From: Rhododendron vialii
Lineage: Eukaryota > Streptophyta > Magnoliopsida > Ericales > Ericaceae
Assembly (NCBI RefSeq): GCF_030253575.1
Contig: NC_080569.1
Span: forward strand, 6,015,501-6,079,500
Reading direction: 5' to 3'
Length of the DNA stretch: 64,000 nt
Shown here: positions 1-9,020 of the stretch, one piece after another
Layout: every line of letters begins with the position of its first letter
Position numbering within the stretch: position 1 is the first letter of the stretch
Notes under the pieces: model-generated
The model's input: the letters and a program-made list of their open reading frames with translations, nothing else
Database searches by the model: none
Told to the model about the DNA's origin: nothing
Program-made: the position numbers and the translations under genes

Positions 1-195
1 GATTCCAAATATAATATCCAAAATCCAAAGGGCATTCACCATTTTTTATTATTTTGAAATCATTAGGGCATTCCCCTTCAATGTTAATCAATCGCAACAG
101 GAAGAGAAACAAAAACAGATGTAATACATGCTTGCTTTTTACAATATTAGACTCCCCTTTATATACCTTGTAGTCACATAGAGATTGCCATGTAC

Positions 196-294
196 CCTGC
201 TGTTATGAACACAAGATCAGAGTCTTTAAGGGAAGCAGCAACTGCTTGCTTTGATTCTTCCGCAGCTTGTTTCCCTAAGAGTGGATTCCCACCA
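196..294 (-). CDS. FTSZ1: Chloroplast division protein FtsZ1, single internal exon (partial)
   Basis: Read on the minus strand, these 99 bases encode 33 residues containing GGNPLLGKQAAEESKQA and SLKDSDLVFITAG, the stretch of plastid FtsZ1 just before the GTPase signature loop. FtsZ1 is a tubulin-like GTPase that forms the stromal division ring. The exon is bounded by a TAG acceptor (AG at 296-295) and a GTACAT donor (GT at 195-194), and its phases fit a preceding ...AC and a following codon starting GG. The next exon, which should hold the GMGGGTGSG loop, would lie left of base 1. The upstream exon with the transit peptide and GGGGNNAV motif should lie at higher coordinates, but I find it nowhere in the first 6 kb. 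Either intron 1 is very long or this is an isolated exon. Identity is strong; functionality is doubtful. Confidence 0.75.
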
Positions 295-1339
295 CTACAG
301 GCACTCTATTAAGCAATTGAATCAGAGGATAAAATTAAAAACACTGCAATAAAATAAGTACCAATACCACACAAGCAAGCAAATATCAGAACATTGATTT
401 TGTGATGCTACTTAATCACCATAGTCATTCAATCACATAGGCTTTTTCCTGCTCCAGAAAGGGCAGAGTGGAAGCTCTAGAATAAAATCTTAGAAACTCA
501 AATGAAAGTGAACTTTAATCGGCGGTCTTTCTTGATCTTTCTCCCAGTTTTGGCTGGGTTGTGAACTTTAAATAACCAATTTTGGGGCTATGAAGTTCGA
601 ACAAGAAGTATATACTCCATGCCATAAAAGGGGAAAAAATGTTTAAACATTTCTTCATCTTCTCGTAGCAAGGGAAAAAAAACTATCAGCAAAAAAAAAA
701 CTTGCAAACCAGTTGGCAGACAAAAATTCATTTGCTGTTAAAGCTAGAGGTCACGAACCCAGCAATTTGACACAAGTAGCTCTGGAGAATCCTTATTTTT
801 CTCCTCAACACATCATAATCTCTAGACAACATGCATCAACAATCAATGGAAGGAGAAGGCTACTATTCCATCAGGCAACATAATAGGTACCGAACACAAA
901 TAAAATCTCAAAAGAGAAAAAGAACAACCGTGATTTTTTGAAATAAAAAATTTTCAAAACAAAAAATGGTAGTAATATTTTCTGGAGAGATCACACATCA
1001 GCAATCAATGGAAGGAGCTAGGCAACATAACAGAGACTACAGATAAGAACTAATTCAGAAAGAAACAGAGAAGTTGAAATAATTGAACTTCATTTTAAAA
1101 AGTTCTTATCAAACCATCCAAATCCAACTCTGTATGACAAAATGGAAACCTATAACTCAAAGTCATGATTGGAACCTAGGAACAACACAGAAGCATAGTC
1201 CTCTCTTCGGTTGCGGCTTCTACAACTATTTCCATTTGTGGAGATGTAACGAACTCATTCCCTTTCTATTTTGCTCTATAGACGATTTTGGTCATGTATA
1301 CTGGACATTATTAAGATAGTTAGCTCAGAAAATTAAGGA

Positions 1340-1555
1340 AGTCAAAATCTACCAAAAGCTTTTTCAAGTTGGAAAAGAGCATGTTTTGGGACATGACAGC
1401 AACACCCATGGCTCGTGCAACGGACATGAGCACCATACCCTTCATGCATCCATGGTTTCTCTGCAGTTGTTCCATGAGCACATTGCAGTGCTTTTGTGCA
1501 TCCCTGAAGGAGGCCAGGCGTATAGCATCCTCCTCGGTGGCAATGCTTTCTCATC
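1340..1555 (-). CDS. Possible exon of an unidentified minus-strand gene
   Basis: One minus-strand frame stays open for about 70 residues and reads like a real protein: acidic and helical at first (TEEDAIRLASFRDAQKH), then MEQLQRN, then a Met-rich segment (MVLMSVARAMGVAVMSQ) and a stop near 1320. A polypyrimidine stretch ending in TTGTAG lies just upstream at about 1563, but the frame immediately after it holds a stop, so the acceptor would have to be a nearby GAG. A GTATGG donor-like site falls after QRNHGCMKG, so the exon may end there. I do not recognise the family. A second minus-strand open stretch starting at 2758 could be a first exon of the same unit, but I cannot join them with confidence. 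Confidence 0.3.
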
Positions 1556-1938
1556 CTACAACATGAAAAAACAAAATAAATGGTCAGGTAAAAGATCATT
1601 ATTGATACACACTCGAACTTGATTAGCAGTGCGAAGAAAGTGAAATGGAAATAGAGATAACAAATGAGAACAAGATCATGCAATATTTGTGGATTTCAAA
1701 ACTTAAGTGAATGAAGTACCAAGATACCACACTTATATTCGGTGAGATGATTTTGGGTTGTATGGGAGTGAAAGAGAGCAATGAAGCATGATTTTGTATT
1801 CAAGAACAAGAACAAGCATCATTCATATCATACGGAAGATCGGATATAAACGTCTAAGAAACCACATTGATGGATATAACCGAGCATACTTTTACTTTCA
1901 GCAAGCATCAAAACCATATTGATGCTATATAACCTAGG

Positions 1939-2381
1939 GTGCGTTTGGTTTATGGATTTGTGGATGGATTAACCAAGAGAAACCTATAGATAAGAAAATC
2001 AAAGAAATAAATTTATCTTCTTGACTTCATTCATCTATGAGTAATGTCTTAAAAATACCTTGACAGTGTTCATGGATAGCTTGGTTGTGAAACTTCTATG
2101 GATATGTAGTGCGCTCTTCGATCGCGCATAGCCATTGAAAAATACCTCGACAGTGTTCATGCACGTTGAATGGACCTAAGCTGGACAAAGCATGTGCAAA
2201 GAGTTATATGATGCTTCATAGTGCTAAATTTTCATTGTTTTATATTACGAACATGGAAGATTTCACGGTAATCATTGAGTAAGGACTGAAAGGGGATCAG
2301 GAAATTTGTTGCCTCGACCAGTTTGCAAGTAAAAGAGTGTTGGTCGGTGATGGATTGATTTTTTATTTGAGCCAAACGCAC
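1939..2381. mobile_element. MITE-like element with GTGCGTTTGG ends
   Basis: The segment opens with GTGCGTTTGG and closes with its reverse complement (CCAAACGCAC), the usual look of small non-autonomous DNA transposons. It has no coding capacity. Inside, a block reading AATACCTYGACAGTGTTCATG occurs twice about 90 bases apart. I see no convincing target site duplication, so the superfamily is open. Confidence 0.45.
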
Positions 2382-2819
2382 AAATAGAGCACGGAAGATA
2401 ATCAACTAAGCTACACTATACTTAGAAAGTATTGTAACAGGAACATAATTTACTAAGTTGCACTCTAGTTTTCAGCCTGAGCAAAGAGACAGGCAGAAAT
2501 TAACACATGAACAGATGTATATGGAAGCAGTAAGTAGCATGATCTAGATAATGCATAATAGCATGTAAACGGATATAGCACGCAAAAGGGCAAGGAAAGA
2601 CGGATTATATTCACAAAAAGTTGGCAGAAAGTTTGGAGCTGAAGTCCAAACAAATGTTGAGAGATTAGCATAATTGTACAGACTGGATCGAATCCGAGTC
2701 GTCGGATGGCAGCCCGGACGCCGTTGGTGTTGCTGGTGGGGGCGGCGCTAACATCCACGGGGTGGATGGATGTAAGGTGTGACGGAGGGAGGAAGAGAAG
2801 AGGACAGCGAGAGAAGAGA

Positions 2820-2952
2820 AGAGTGGGAAATGGAGATGAAACGTCAGTGGGAGATGGAGATGAACGTGGTTAAAATGGGAGAGATGAACGTGGGAGATGA
2901 TGGAGATGAGATGAGATGCAAATGAAGATGATGGAGATGAGATGAGATGTAG
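2820..2952. repeat. GATGGAGATGA-type minisatellite
   Basis: Degenerate tandem units rich in GATGGAGATGAGATG run through this stretch, with two near-identical blocks at about 2899 and 2931. It lies just upstream, on the minus strand, of the open stretch beginning at 2758. No coding function is apparent. Confidence 0.6.
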
Positions 2953-4380
2953 CGGATAAATATCTTAACCGTGGTTAAAAGGGGTGGGGTAAAGGTTTTT
3001 TTTTCCTGGAACCGGTGACCAGTTGTGTGAGTTCCCAACTTTTTTGTTATGCCTTAGTTATACATATAATGGTTTTGATTATGCTTTTAGTTGTTACGTC
3101 ATGCCAATTTTTACGGTGTCTCCAAAACGGAGGGAGACACCGAAGCTGTATCCTAAAAACAAACTGGGTCTTGAAAATCTCATCAAACTACACATGGGTT
3201 TTCAAGAATCAATTCAAACAAACACAATCAACACATTATAAACAATCAGATACATCACATTATGTAAGGGAATCAATCAAGAACAGATCAAGAGAACTAA
3301 TCAACATCTCCATAAGCGAACATGACATATACCAAGAACAGAAAATCACGCGCGTTAATTTTCAAGAATCAATTCAAAAGGCAAACATACTGAACACATT
3401 ATATACCATTCAATGCACCAAGAACAGAGCCAGTAAACGGTATATTATGCCTTGGATGGTTAGTTATTTCCCTTAGCTAAATGCTAGTAAACTTAACATT
3501 AAATAGTTGGATTTCCCTCTACCTGTTTAAAAAAAATCACCCATATCATCTTGATTCGATCGCCTGACATTTTGCTTCGTTGTACAAGTATTAAAACTTT
3601 TCAAACTTTGGGTTTCATGGGTCCTAAAATCTTACTCATAGCAAGGCTTTTGTAAACGCAAACACCAAAGGCCAATACAATGACCGTGTATTACCAAAGG
3701 CCTTCACATCCCATTTTCCTGCACATATCGCCAGTAATTACTTTACCAAACCACTAATTTCTTACATTACCAAACCACAGTTTGCGCAACATTATAGCAA
3801 CTAATTACTTTATCTCTGCACCCACATTCGCCATTCCAACCAAACAAACTGAAACCTACCAACCAAGATTCATATTGTACACTAAAGCATCACAAATTAA
3901 AATTAATAAATAATATTGGCACTTCAAAAATTAATGCAAACACTCCAAAACCAATGTAATTCCAAAATCACTTTCCTTTTATTTTTTGAAGTATCTCCAT
4001 CAATTTTTAGAGCGCTAATATTATTTTCCTTGAAATTATGGCTAATTTTTTAAATGCTCAACCACTGTCGAAAAAAAAAATTTCACAAACAAACTGAACA
4101 CAAGAGGCAAGCAAAAACAGGGGAACTATCTTTTCCCCCAAAACCCAGAGAGCACGGACACCAGACCACACCCACATGCCCAAACAAAATCCCACCCAAC
4201 CAACCACAACTTCAACGCAAGGGAAATAGCCAAAGCACCCCAAAAAACCCCCGCAACCCAAACCGCCAAAACCACAGACCACAAAACGCAGGCACGAAAG
4301 ACGGGAAAACAATAAAATCAGGAAAAATAACAGCAAAAACAATCCCCCACAAGACGAGAAAAACTAACAGCCAAAACAAA
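2953..4380. other. Gene-poor, AT-rich stretch
   Basis: I see no supportable gene. A block beginning TTTTCAAGAATCAATTCAAA occurs at about 3196 and again at about 3359, giving a weak 163-base direct repeat. From about 4050 the plus strand is strongly A/C rich and purine/pyrimidine biased, which makes long but meaningless open frames. Confidence 0.5.
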
Positions 4381-4511
4381 TACCTAAGAGCGGAAGCAAC
4401 AACAGAGAAACTGGAAATCGCCCAACAACTCCTCCCTTTCTCTCGCCCAAGAACTCCTCGTTCTCTCTGTCTCCCTCCATAGATGCCTCCACCTGTACCC
4501 AACAGACCAAA

Positions 4512-4533
4512 GGGGGGGGGGGGGGGGGGGGGG
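4512..4533 (+). repeat. Poly-G run of 22 bases
   Basis: An uninterrupted run of 22 G follows CAAA and precedes ATCGACG. Runs of this length are prone to length errors in sequencing and assembly, and could form a G-quadruplex. On the minus strand it lies between a TATA-like promoter block near 4680 and a leader-like purine-rich stretch near 4480. Confidence 0.9.
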
Positions 4534-4599
4534 ATCGACGGGGAGTAATGGTATTCACCCATTCCCAATCAAGTCGAAAAGACCAAAAACCCAACCCCC

Positions 4600-4690
4600 A
4601 AGTATGTACTGTTTCCAATTGAAGGGCAAATGTGTCCCAAATTGGCAAAAACCAACCCACAAACTGCCTCTTTTTATATATATATATACT
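4600..4690 (-). promoter_or_regulatory. Promoter-like block, minus strand, downstream copy
   Basis: On the minus strand a TATATATATAAAAAGAGG box is followed within about 40 bases by a segment containing GCCCTTCAATTGGAAACAG. Almost the same arrangement is found at 5571-5652. Downstream, the sequence is leader-like and reaches a consensus donor (CTTAG/GTATTT, GT at 4383-4382). That suggests a minus-strand transcript with a non-coding or short first exon. This is inference from motif layout only. Confidence 0.3.
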
Positions 4691-5087
4691 ATCGGAAATT
4701 CCTCAACATGTCATGTTCCTCCTTCCATTCGGGTAGAAACTGGTACGAGGTTTCCTTCTTCTTGGTCTTTTGGTTGTTGCATTTTTTTTAACCCACTCCA
4801 CGAATCCTAAATTTAGATATTCAACAAAAAACTTTTGCAAACACATTTACCAAGTGATAAATCCTATACTAAAAACTACTGCCTAATAAGGTCTAAGTAG
4901 GAGTAAAAGTAAATTCAAGGAAATAGTCACAAAATCACAGGGAACACCTTATTAAGAGGTCACACAGTTCGGAGGGCAAATTTCAATCACATTACAAACA
5001 ACCCTAAAAGAGAACAGCAAACCCAGAGACAAGTCTACGGTTTGAGAAATTAACGAAACCCTAACCTTGAAATAAAACTCGAACGAA

Positions 5088-5243
5088 TCAACGGTTGGTT
5101 TCAACAGGCAAAGGGCGATCGAATCCGCCCCGTGGGTTCATATACTGCCTGGGCTGCCGCTTCGTCACGGCTCTCACTCCGCTCACATCCGCCCCCGTCA
5201 CTTGCTTCCCCTTCGTCGTATCGAACCCTACCGGAATCCTCAT
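5088..5243 (-). pseudogene. SNRNP27: U4/U6.U5 tri-snRNP 27 kDa protein, C-terminal domain fragment
   Basis: The last 51 codons of this minus-strand open frame match the highly conserved C-terminus of SNRNP27 (tri-snRNP-associated protein 3): GFDTTKGKQV, then VSGVRAVTKRQPRQYMN, then GGF and a stop shortly after. In the family this domain acts in the spliceosomal tri-snRNP. The usual RS-rich N-terminal half is missing. Upstream the frame runs into unrelated sequence, and an acidic stretch sits in another frame and ends at a stop. Substitutions at normally fixed places (NPRGGFD where NRRGGFN is usual) also point to decay. A short duplication (GGGGAAGCAAGTGA, about 5252 and 5206 on plus) lies at the edge of the conserved part. 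It could instead be the terminal exon of a split gene, but no N-terminal exon is visible. Confidence 0.65.
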
Positions 5244-5570
5244 CACTTGCTTCCCCTTCCGCTCATATCCGCAACATCCGCTGAAACCGTAGACTCCTCT
5301 GCTCCAACACACGCAAACGGGAATGCTTCTTCTTCGTTGCCTTCTTCATTGGCGTCGTCTTCGTCCTTTTCGTCGTGGTTATCGTCATCATCGCCGTCGT
5401 GGCTGCCTTCCCCCCCGCTTTCTCTCTCTCTCTAGCGCCGTTCCCGTAATTTTGCTTCTCTGTGTAAAACGTAAAAAGGGAAGGAGTAATAAAGTGGTAG
5501 GTGGGAAGAAGCGGCTGAGAACGCCCCACGTGGGCAGGAGTGAAATTACAATTATGCCCATCTGGCTAAG

Positions 5571-5652
5571 TTTGTACTGTTTGCAATTGAGGGGCAAATA
5601 TGTCCGAAATTGAATTTAAGACATGCCAAAAACCAGCTCTTTTTATATAACG
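5571..5652 (-). promoter_or_regulatory. Promoter-like block, minus strand, upstream copy
   Basis: A minus-strand TATATAAAAAGAGC box is followed by CCCCTCAATTGCAAACAG, the same order as the block at 4600-4690 about 970 bases away. It lies about 330 bases upstream of the SNRNP27-like open frame and could be its promoter. Assignment rests on the TATA box and on duplication of the block. Confidence 0.3.
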
Positions 5653-5759
5653 GTTGGAAATCAAACGGGACATAAGCCCACAATCATATTAAACCTGGCT
5701 GAAAGCCCACTAAGGGAGTTCGGGGAAAGGAGTAATCAATCTTCTATAAATTTCTATAA

Positions 5760-6260
5760 ATTTTTGGGTAAACTACAATTAACCCCTCTAACTAAGCTTC
5801 ACGTGCACTTTGCCCCCTCTAACTTTTTATTTTGACACTCAACCCCCTTTAACTAACTGAAATTCAAACGGTCATAACTTCTTTGTCTGAAATCGAAAAC
5901 ATGCAACTTGTATATCGATTTTGAGGTCTTGAAGTCAGCTTTCTAATGATACCAAAATCATATCACGATTCAAAGCACACAGAAAGTTATAATCAAAACG
6001 GTCTTTCTATCTACCAGCCCTTACTCTTTTGATCATAACTTTCTGTGTGCTTTGAATCGTGATGTGATTTTGGTGTCATTAGAAAGCTAACTTCAAGACC
6101 TCGAAATTGATATATAATTTGCATGTTTTCGATTTCGGATGAAGAAGTTATGACCGTTTGAATTTCAGTTAGTTAGAGGGGGTTGAGTGCCAAAAAAAGA
6201 AGTTAGAGGGGGCAAAGTGCACGCGAGGCTTAGTTAGAGAGGGTTAAAAAGATGGTTTAA
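5760..6260. mobile_element. Long foldback (inverted-repeat) element
   Basis: Two arms of roughly 230 bases, about 5766-5992 and 6026-6253, are near reverse complements of each other. The sequence from CTCTAACTAAGC through AACTGAAATTCAAACGG to AAAGCACACAGAAAG returns inverted on the right side. The spacer is about 30 bases. There is no coding capacity. The structure is that of a foldback MITE and would form one long hairpin if transcribed. Arm identity is high, so the element looks fairly young. Confidence 0.85.
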
Positions 6261-6359
6261 AGTTATGAACTTTTTTGTGGTATTGTTTATAAATTTTTTG
6301 TTGTCCAGTATGCAAAATTTTGATATTCAATTATGAGATTTTGTGGTGGCATTTTTAAT

Positions 6360-6552
6360 AACTCAGATGTCCGAACTAGCTTTCACAGATCTCAACCAAA
6401 TTTTGGGGAACCAATTACACAGTTCATTTGTGAGGATCCCAATTAAAGTTGCGGACTTGCCCAAGAAGAGTTAATAACACCTAAGAACCTGAGGCCTTAA
6501 GAATGATCAAATCTCCAAGTTACAAGCCTTAGCCACTAGGCCAACCCATTGG
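6360..6552 (-). mobile_element. tRNA-derived SINE, degenerate
   Basis: On the minus strand the sequence starts with GGTTGGCCTAGTGGCTAAGG, which fits a Pol III A box, and about 50 bases on has CTCAGGTTCTTAGG, a worn B box. This order is typical of the common eudicot SINEs whose head reads GGTTGGCCTAGTGG. The 3' end is not clear and no poly-A tail is obvious, so the left boundary is approximate. Confidence 0.5.
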
Positions 6553-6992
6553 ATTAAGATCTCATCAACAAAAACTTACGGCAAATCTAAATAACTACCC
6601 CCAATTCTCATAAAGGAGTACAACCCATTGAGATATGGGCCAAATATCAGGACCAACTAGTAAATCCCTCTTTCGTTAAAAAAGTTTTCTTTTAGTTCAA
6701 AATGATTAATATGTTGAGATTTTTTGGTAGTTTACGAATTTTTGTGGCTCAAAATGCAGAATGGTGCAAGTGGAGTAGAGCGCAGTTGATGTTTCTTTTA
6801 TACTCTCATGCACATAGACAGTGTTTGATTTCCGTAAGCACTCATCCCCCTCCCCATATCTTTTAGAATATAGTAGATTAGATTTAACGAATGGAAAAAA
6901 AAGGGCAAAATGGTGGAGCACTGTATCCAAACCCAGTTGAAAATTGTGGAGCACTGGATCCAAACCCGGTTTGGCATTCTTTTCTCAACATA

Positions 6993-7394
6993 GGCCTCGT
7001 TTGATAATAGTAATAGATAGATGTGATTCGTAAGGAGATGAGATTAGGATTGAAATTCGTAATGAGAAGAGTTTGATAATGAGTATGTGTTGTTTGGGAT
7101 GGGATTAGATGATGAGATTATTAATATCATGTTTGTTTGAGATGGGATTAGATGATGGGATTGGATTGATAGAAGAAATTGGTAATGAGAAGGGATTGGT
7201 AATGAGAATGGGTTGGGTTCGGACTATGAATACCAAGTCCCACGGGTATTGCTAATACTCCCTAAAGTTCGGCTTCCTCATCCCAATGGACTACGAATCC
7301 GAACCAATTTTGGAAACCAAACGCAGTATTGTTAATACATTCGGCTTAGTAATCCAATTCCATCTCCTAAGAGCTTTATCAAACGGTGGAGGCC
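6993..7394. mobile_element. Tourist-like MITE with ATA duplication
   Basis: The ends read GGCCTCGTTTGATAA and, inverted, GGCCTCCACCGTTTGATAA. The 3-base sequence ATA flanks both sides (6990-6992 and 7395-7397), consistent with a PIF/Harbinger-type insertion. The interior holds repeated GATGGGATTAGATGATG-like units. No open frame of note. Confidence 0.6.
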
Positions 7395-7436
7395 ATAGAG
7401 TCCACCGTTTAAAAACTTCGTTTAGAAATGGGTTTT

Positions 7437-7536
7437 GGGTAATAGGTGGAGAAAGATAAATAGAGAAATTAATAAGAATAATAATTGGGTAATAGGTGGA
7501 GAAAGATAAATAGAGAAATTAATAAGAATAATAATT
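7437..7536. repeat. Perfect 50-bp tandem duplication
   Basis: The 50 bases from 7437 (GGGTAATAGGTGGAG...) to 7486 are repeated without a mismatch from 7487 to 7536. The unit resembles the interior of the GTTTGG-ended MITEs seen at 13433 and 14667. Perfect identity implies a very recent duplication or an assembly artefact. Confidence 0.9.
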
Positions 7537-7639
7537 GAGAGAAAATTTATTCTAAACTGTGCGTATTCATATCCAAATTCCAAAACGAAAACGAACATGG
7601 TGAAAGAGTCCACCCTTTAAAGGATTTTATGTGATCAGT

Positions 7640-8560
7640 CCGTTTTTCATGAGAAGGTCTTTATTTTAGTTAAAATACAGACCTTTCTATTTCTCTCATT
7701 TTTCAATCAAATTTTGATGATTTGAACTGCTTAATGTGATCGGGATGTGATTTTAAGGGTATTTGCTAAAAATTAGCAAAAAAAAAGATCGGGAAGGGAT
7801 TCATCTAAATAATTTTTTATTGAACGGTTCAATAAAAAATGCTCAAATCAAGCCTTTTCCGGTCTTTTTTTTTGGCCGATTATTGAATCGTACCTTTAAA
7901 ATCATGTTTTGAATGTATTTAACAGATCGAATTATTGAAATTCGATAAAAAAAAAAAAAAAAGAGTCCACGTTTTAGAGGTCTATCATTTGAAACATTCG
8001 TTGTAGTATGTCTCCTATTAGCTCTCCGCACAAAACAATCTACATGGACCTCCGCGTAAAACCTATCTCTTTAGAGCATCCATAATGTAATAATTAAAAC
8101 TAAAAGGTTGCTAAAGTTAGCAATGTTTGTTCAAAAAAGTGCTCACATTGTAATAACCAAACTTAGCAACTCATTAAATTTTGACCTTTGAATAACCAAA
8201 TTTAACAACTTTTACCAATAACCAAAACTCAATAACCAAACCCAATAACCAAATTCAAAACAAAAAAATTAAAAAACACATCACATTAGAATCGTCTCAT
8301 CAAGACAAATAATTTGGTGTAGTCGGATACGTGATTGGAACTCGTTTTGCAATTGAACATAGATACATTGCGCATTGTGGGGGGTTTTTTTTTTATAGGG
8401 ATACAAAAATAACCAATGTGGAGATCAAGTTTGTTAGGTTTGATTATGAACTAAATGAATAATCAAATGCTGACGTGACACATTTTGATTATCGATTTTG
8501 ATTATTCGCATTGCGGATGCTCTTATAAATATAATATATATAGTCATTGTTTTGGAGTTC
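7640..8560. repeat. Repeat unit copy A, interrupted by a MITE
   Basis: This unit and the one at 8545-9020 share, in order, AAATTTTGATGATT, GTGATTTTAAGGGT, a TTTTTTATT-AACGGTTCAA core, CTCCGCACAAAACA and ATATAGTCATTGTTTT. The core is partly palindromic (CCGGAAxxGG ... CCxxTCCxGGTC). Copy A is split by the MITE at 8074-8522; without it the two copies would be of similar length. They sit head to tail. Confidence 0.65.
8074..8522. mobile_element. PIF/Harbinger-type MITE, GAGCATCC ends, TTA target duplication
   Basis: The 449-base element begins GAGCATCCATAATG and ends with the inverse of GAGCATCCGCAATG, flanked by TTA at 8071-8073 and 8523-8525. GAGCATC ends with a TTA target are characteristic of Tourist/Harbinger MITEs. 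The uninterrupted copy B of the host repeat (about 8975-9000) reads CTCTTTATAAAT, exactly what is left when the element and one TTA are removed, so the boundaries are firm. The interior is AT-rich with CCAAA/AACCA repeats and no coding capacity. Confidence 0.85.
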
Positions 8561-9020
8561 CTCCTTGCAAGGACCTCCTTACTTATAAAGACCTTATTGA
8601 TTCTTATTAAATTTTGATGATTCGAGCCGCTTAATATAATCAAAATGTGATTTTAAGGGTTCTCAGAAGAAATCGTAAAAAAAAATGACCGGAAATGGGC
8701 TTTATCCGAACAGTTTCAAATAGTTTTTTATTAAACGGTTCAAAAAAAACTACTCAAATCAAACCCTTCCTGGTCATTTTTTTTTACGATTTTTTGCAGT
8801 TACCCATTGAGCAGCTTTGATCATCAAAATAAGATCAGAAAAGACAAGAAATAGAAAAACCCGCATATAAGATCCTCATTTTAAGATTCTTACGTGAAGT
8901 TTTCTGCATTGTTTTGATGTACATCTGAACAAGTGAATTCCTCCGCACAAAACAGTCTACACGGCCCTCGGTGTAAAACTTATCTCTTTATAAATAAATA
9001 TATATATAGTCATTGTTTTG
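8545..9020. repeat. Repeat unit copy B, uninterrupted
   Basis: Diverged head-to-tail copy of the unit at 7640-8560. Its right part preserves the empty site for the GAGCATCC MITE. The central 100 bases form an imperfect palindrome around AACGGTTCAA with flanking AATGACCGGAA / TTCCTGGTCATT arms. Probably itself a MITE family of unknown type. Confidence 0.6.

Noticed and set aside
3015..3476. A 153-codon plus-strand frame
   Set aside because: No recognisable domain, biased composition and an internal direct repeat; likely chance.
4054..4482. A 142-codon plus-strand frame rich in Lys, Pro and Asn
   Set aside because: Composition simply follows the A/C-rich DNA; no domain, no splice or promoter context.
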